Of a stretch of DNA of 6,070 bases, positions 5,161 through 6,070 are shown in pieces. The DNA lies in assembly GCA_035535495.1 (NCBI GenBank), contig DATLQA010000118.1:1-6070 (forward strand). The letters run 5' to 3'. A model generated the notes under the pieces. That model saw nothing but the letters and a program-made list of their open reading frames with translations. It had not been told where the DNA came from and ran no database searches. This DNA comes from DASUZB01 sp035535495 (GTDB lineage: Bacteria > Actinomycetota > CALGFH01). The stretch's first letter is position 1. Each line of letters opens with the position of its first letter. Made by a program: the position numbers and the translations under genes.

Positions 5161-5922
5161 CTAGGTCGCGGCCGCGGCCGGCGGCAGGACCGGCACGTCG
5201 GCCAGCAGCCGCAGCAGCACCACCGCAGCCACGCTCTCGGCGGCCAGGAGCCCGACCAGGACGACCAGCTGGAAGCGGGCCGCGGCTAGGGGGCTGGCCC
5301 CGCCGAACAGGGCCCCCACGAACGCTCCCGGCAGGGTGACCAGCCCGGTCGTGCGGGTCTGGTCCAGGGCCGGGACCAGGGCCTCGGCGACCGCGACCCC
5401 GACCAGGTCGGCGGTGGCCTGGCGCATCGTCGCCCCCAGGGCCAGCTTGCCCTCGACCTCGGCCCGGCGGCCGACCAGCTCGGCCAGGAACCGGCGGCCG
5501 GCCAGGGTCGAGGCGGTCATCGCGCCGCCGACGGTGATGCCGCCCACGGCGACCAGGTTGCGGACGCCGAATGGCAGCGCCCCGGTGGCGAACACCACTG
5601 TCCAGGTCACCGCCGCGCCGCTGCTGACCGCCGCGGCGGCCGCGGCCGGGCGGCGCCAGCGGCCCAGGGTGGGCAGCCCGGCCAGCCGAGGGGCGACGGT
5701 CCCGGTCGCCGCCACCACCATCACCGCCAGCACGGGGAGCACGGCGACCGGGGCGCGGAACACCGCCCCGAGCAGCAGCCCGACGGCCAGCAGCTGGACC
5801 GCGCCCCGGCCGGCCGACCACAGCACCGCCCTCGCCTGGTGGACGCCGTCGACCAACGGCACGACGCAGGCCACGGCCGCGAGCAGCAGCAGGCCGAGCA
5901 GGGTCCGGGCGAGCTGGTCCAT
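5161..5922 (-). CDS. fetB: FetB/UPF0014-family permease of an iron (metal) export ABC transporter
   Basis: The 253-residue integral membrane protein is full length (E. coli FetB, YbbM, is about 259). Membrane stretches lie at about 7-24, 38-56, 58-76, 94-112, 120-138, 196-212 and 217-238. Family signatures are VRNLVAVGGITVGGAMTASTLAGRR (120-144; usually RNL.PLGGM.IGNAMTA.SLA), the cytosolic segment EVEGKLALGAT (155-165), and TRTTGLVTLPGAFVGALFGGASPLAAARFQLVV (189-221), the most conserved part. In E. coli FetAB pumps excess iron out and protects against oxidative stress; the permease works with the ATPase FetA, which is not in this window. The ATG at 5922 is preceded by only a weak GGTGAG 3 bases away, and no better in-frame start is visible upstream. 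Family assignment is firm; iron as the substrate rests on E. coli work. Confidence 0.85.
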   Translation of the reverse strand: MDQLARTLLGLLLLAAVACVVPLVDGVHQARAVLWSAGRGAVQLLAVGLLLGAVFRAPVAVLPVLAVMVVAATGTVAPRLAGLPTLGRWRRPAAAAAAVSSGAAVTWTVVFATGALPFGVRNLVAVGGITVGGAMTASTLAGRRFLAELVGRRAEVEGKLALGATMRQATADLVGVAVAEALVPALDQTRTTGLVTLPGAFVGALFGGASPLAAARFQLVVLVGLLAAESVAAVVLLRLLADVPVLPPAAAAT

Positions 5923-6025
5923 CTGCTCACCGTATCGCCGTCACCGGGACCGGCGGGAACCCGCCGCTCGTCTCTCCCTGCGAACGGCGCTGCGAGCTCA
6001 ACGCGGGATGGGACGGCCCGTCGGC
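5923..6025. other. Short gap upstream of fetB
   Basis: These 103 bases separate fetB from a gene end at the right edge that is read in the same direction. No clear promoter was seen. The two genes could be co-transcribed or fetB could start its own transcript here. Confidence 0.35.
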
Positions 6026-6070
6026 TCACGACCGCGCGATGCCGTACGTCCGCAGGATCGCCCGAACCTG
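6026..6070 (-). CDS. C-terminal end of an unidentified gene
   Basis: On the minus strand the frame enters from the right edge as QVRAILRTYGIARS and ends at a TGA (6026-6028). The codons mostly end in G or C and the peptide looks like a helical C-terminus. Only 14 codons are visible, too few for any family call. It is in the same direction as fetB and about 100 bases upstream. It may be chance coding-like sequence. Confidence 0.35.
   Translation of the reverse strand, partial: QVRAILRTYGIARS

Noticed and set aside
4808..5339. Plus-strand open frames rich in Pro, Arg and His across the gap before fetB
   Set aside because: They are low-complexity readings of GC-rich DNA overlapping two better-supported features (the PNPOx-like gene and fetB). 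Only the frame with the FtsX-like motif is convincing.
5051..5821. Alternative minus-strand frame of 256 codons across fetB
   Set aside because: Its composition is almost only Gly, Arg, Ala and Pro, a frame shadow of fetB, which has clear membrane helices and family motifs.
1..6070. CRISPR arrays, rRNA, riboswitches or long tandem repeats
   Set aside because: No regularly spaced repeats, conserved rRNA stretches or recognisable riboswitch cores were seen on either strand.

Overview
This is a very GC-rich window (visibly above 70% in most genes, with G/C-ending codons). Every recognisable family fits a high-GC actinobacterium or close relative. Six genes or gene ends can be defended. Between them lie stretches that hold decayed fragments rather than genes.

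Layout, left to right. 1-225 (+) is the C-terminal end of an FAD-linked sugar-alcohol/aldonolactone oxidase (alditol oxidase / D-arabinono-1,4-lactone oxidase family). 226-957 has no intact gene; it holds an IS110-family transposase remnant (about 521-712) broken by two opposite single-base frameshifts. 958-2487 (-) is a 509-residue protein that fuses an AccD-like and an AccA-like carboxyltransferase domain, resembling mycobacterial AccD3. It is transcribed divergently from 2581-4035 (+), a 484-residue malonyl-CoA synthetase (MatB). The two share a 93-bp intergenic region with a good Shine-Dalgarno for each gene and a 10-bp direct repeat. Together they form a malonyl-CoA module: MatB makes malonyl-CoA from malonate, CoA and ATP, and the carboxyltransferase would make or use an acyl-CoA carboxylated at the same position. 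No biotin carboxylase or biotin carrier gene is in the window.

4036-4388 is intergenic. It carries a possible membrane-protein fragment and a 21-bp piece that matches the 3' end of an alanine-type tRNA (or tmRNA) on the minus strand, followed by a 10-bp palindrome and a perfect hairpin. This looks like an old integration (att) scar. 4389-4865 (-) is a 158-residue pyridoxamine-5'-phosphate-oxidase-like flavin/cofactor-binding protein. About 4999-5139 (+) is the C-terminal scrap of an FtsX-like ABC permease. It converges on 5161-5922 (-), a complete FetB/UPF0014-type permease of a metal (iron) export ABC system whose ATPase partner is not in view. At the right edge, 6026-6070 (-) is the last 14 codons of an unidentified gene.

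No convincing new system is present. The main points of interest are the carboxyltransferase-MatB divergent pair, the tRNA-derived scar, and the number of gene fragments between intact genes.
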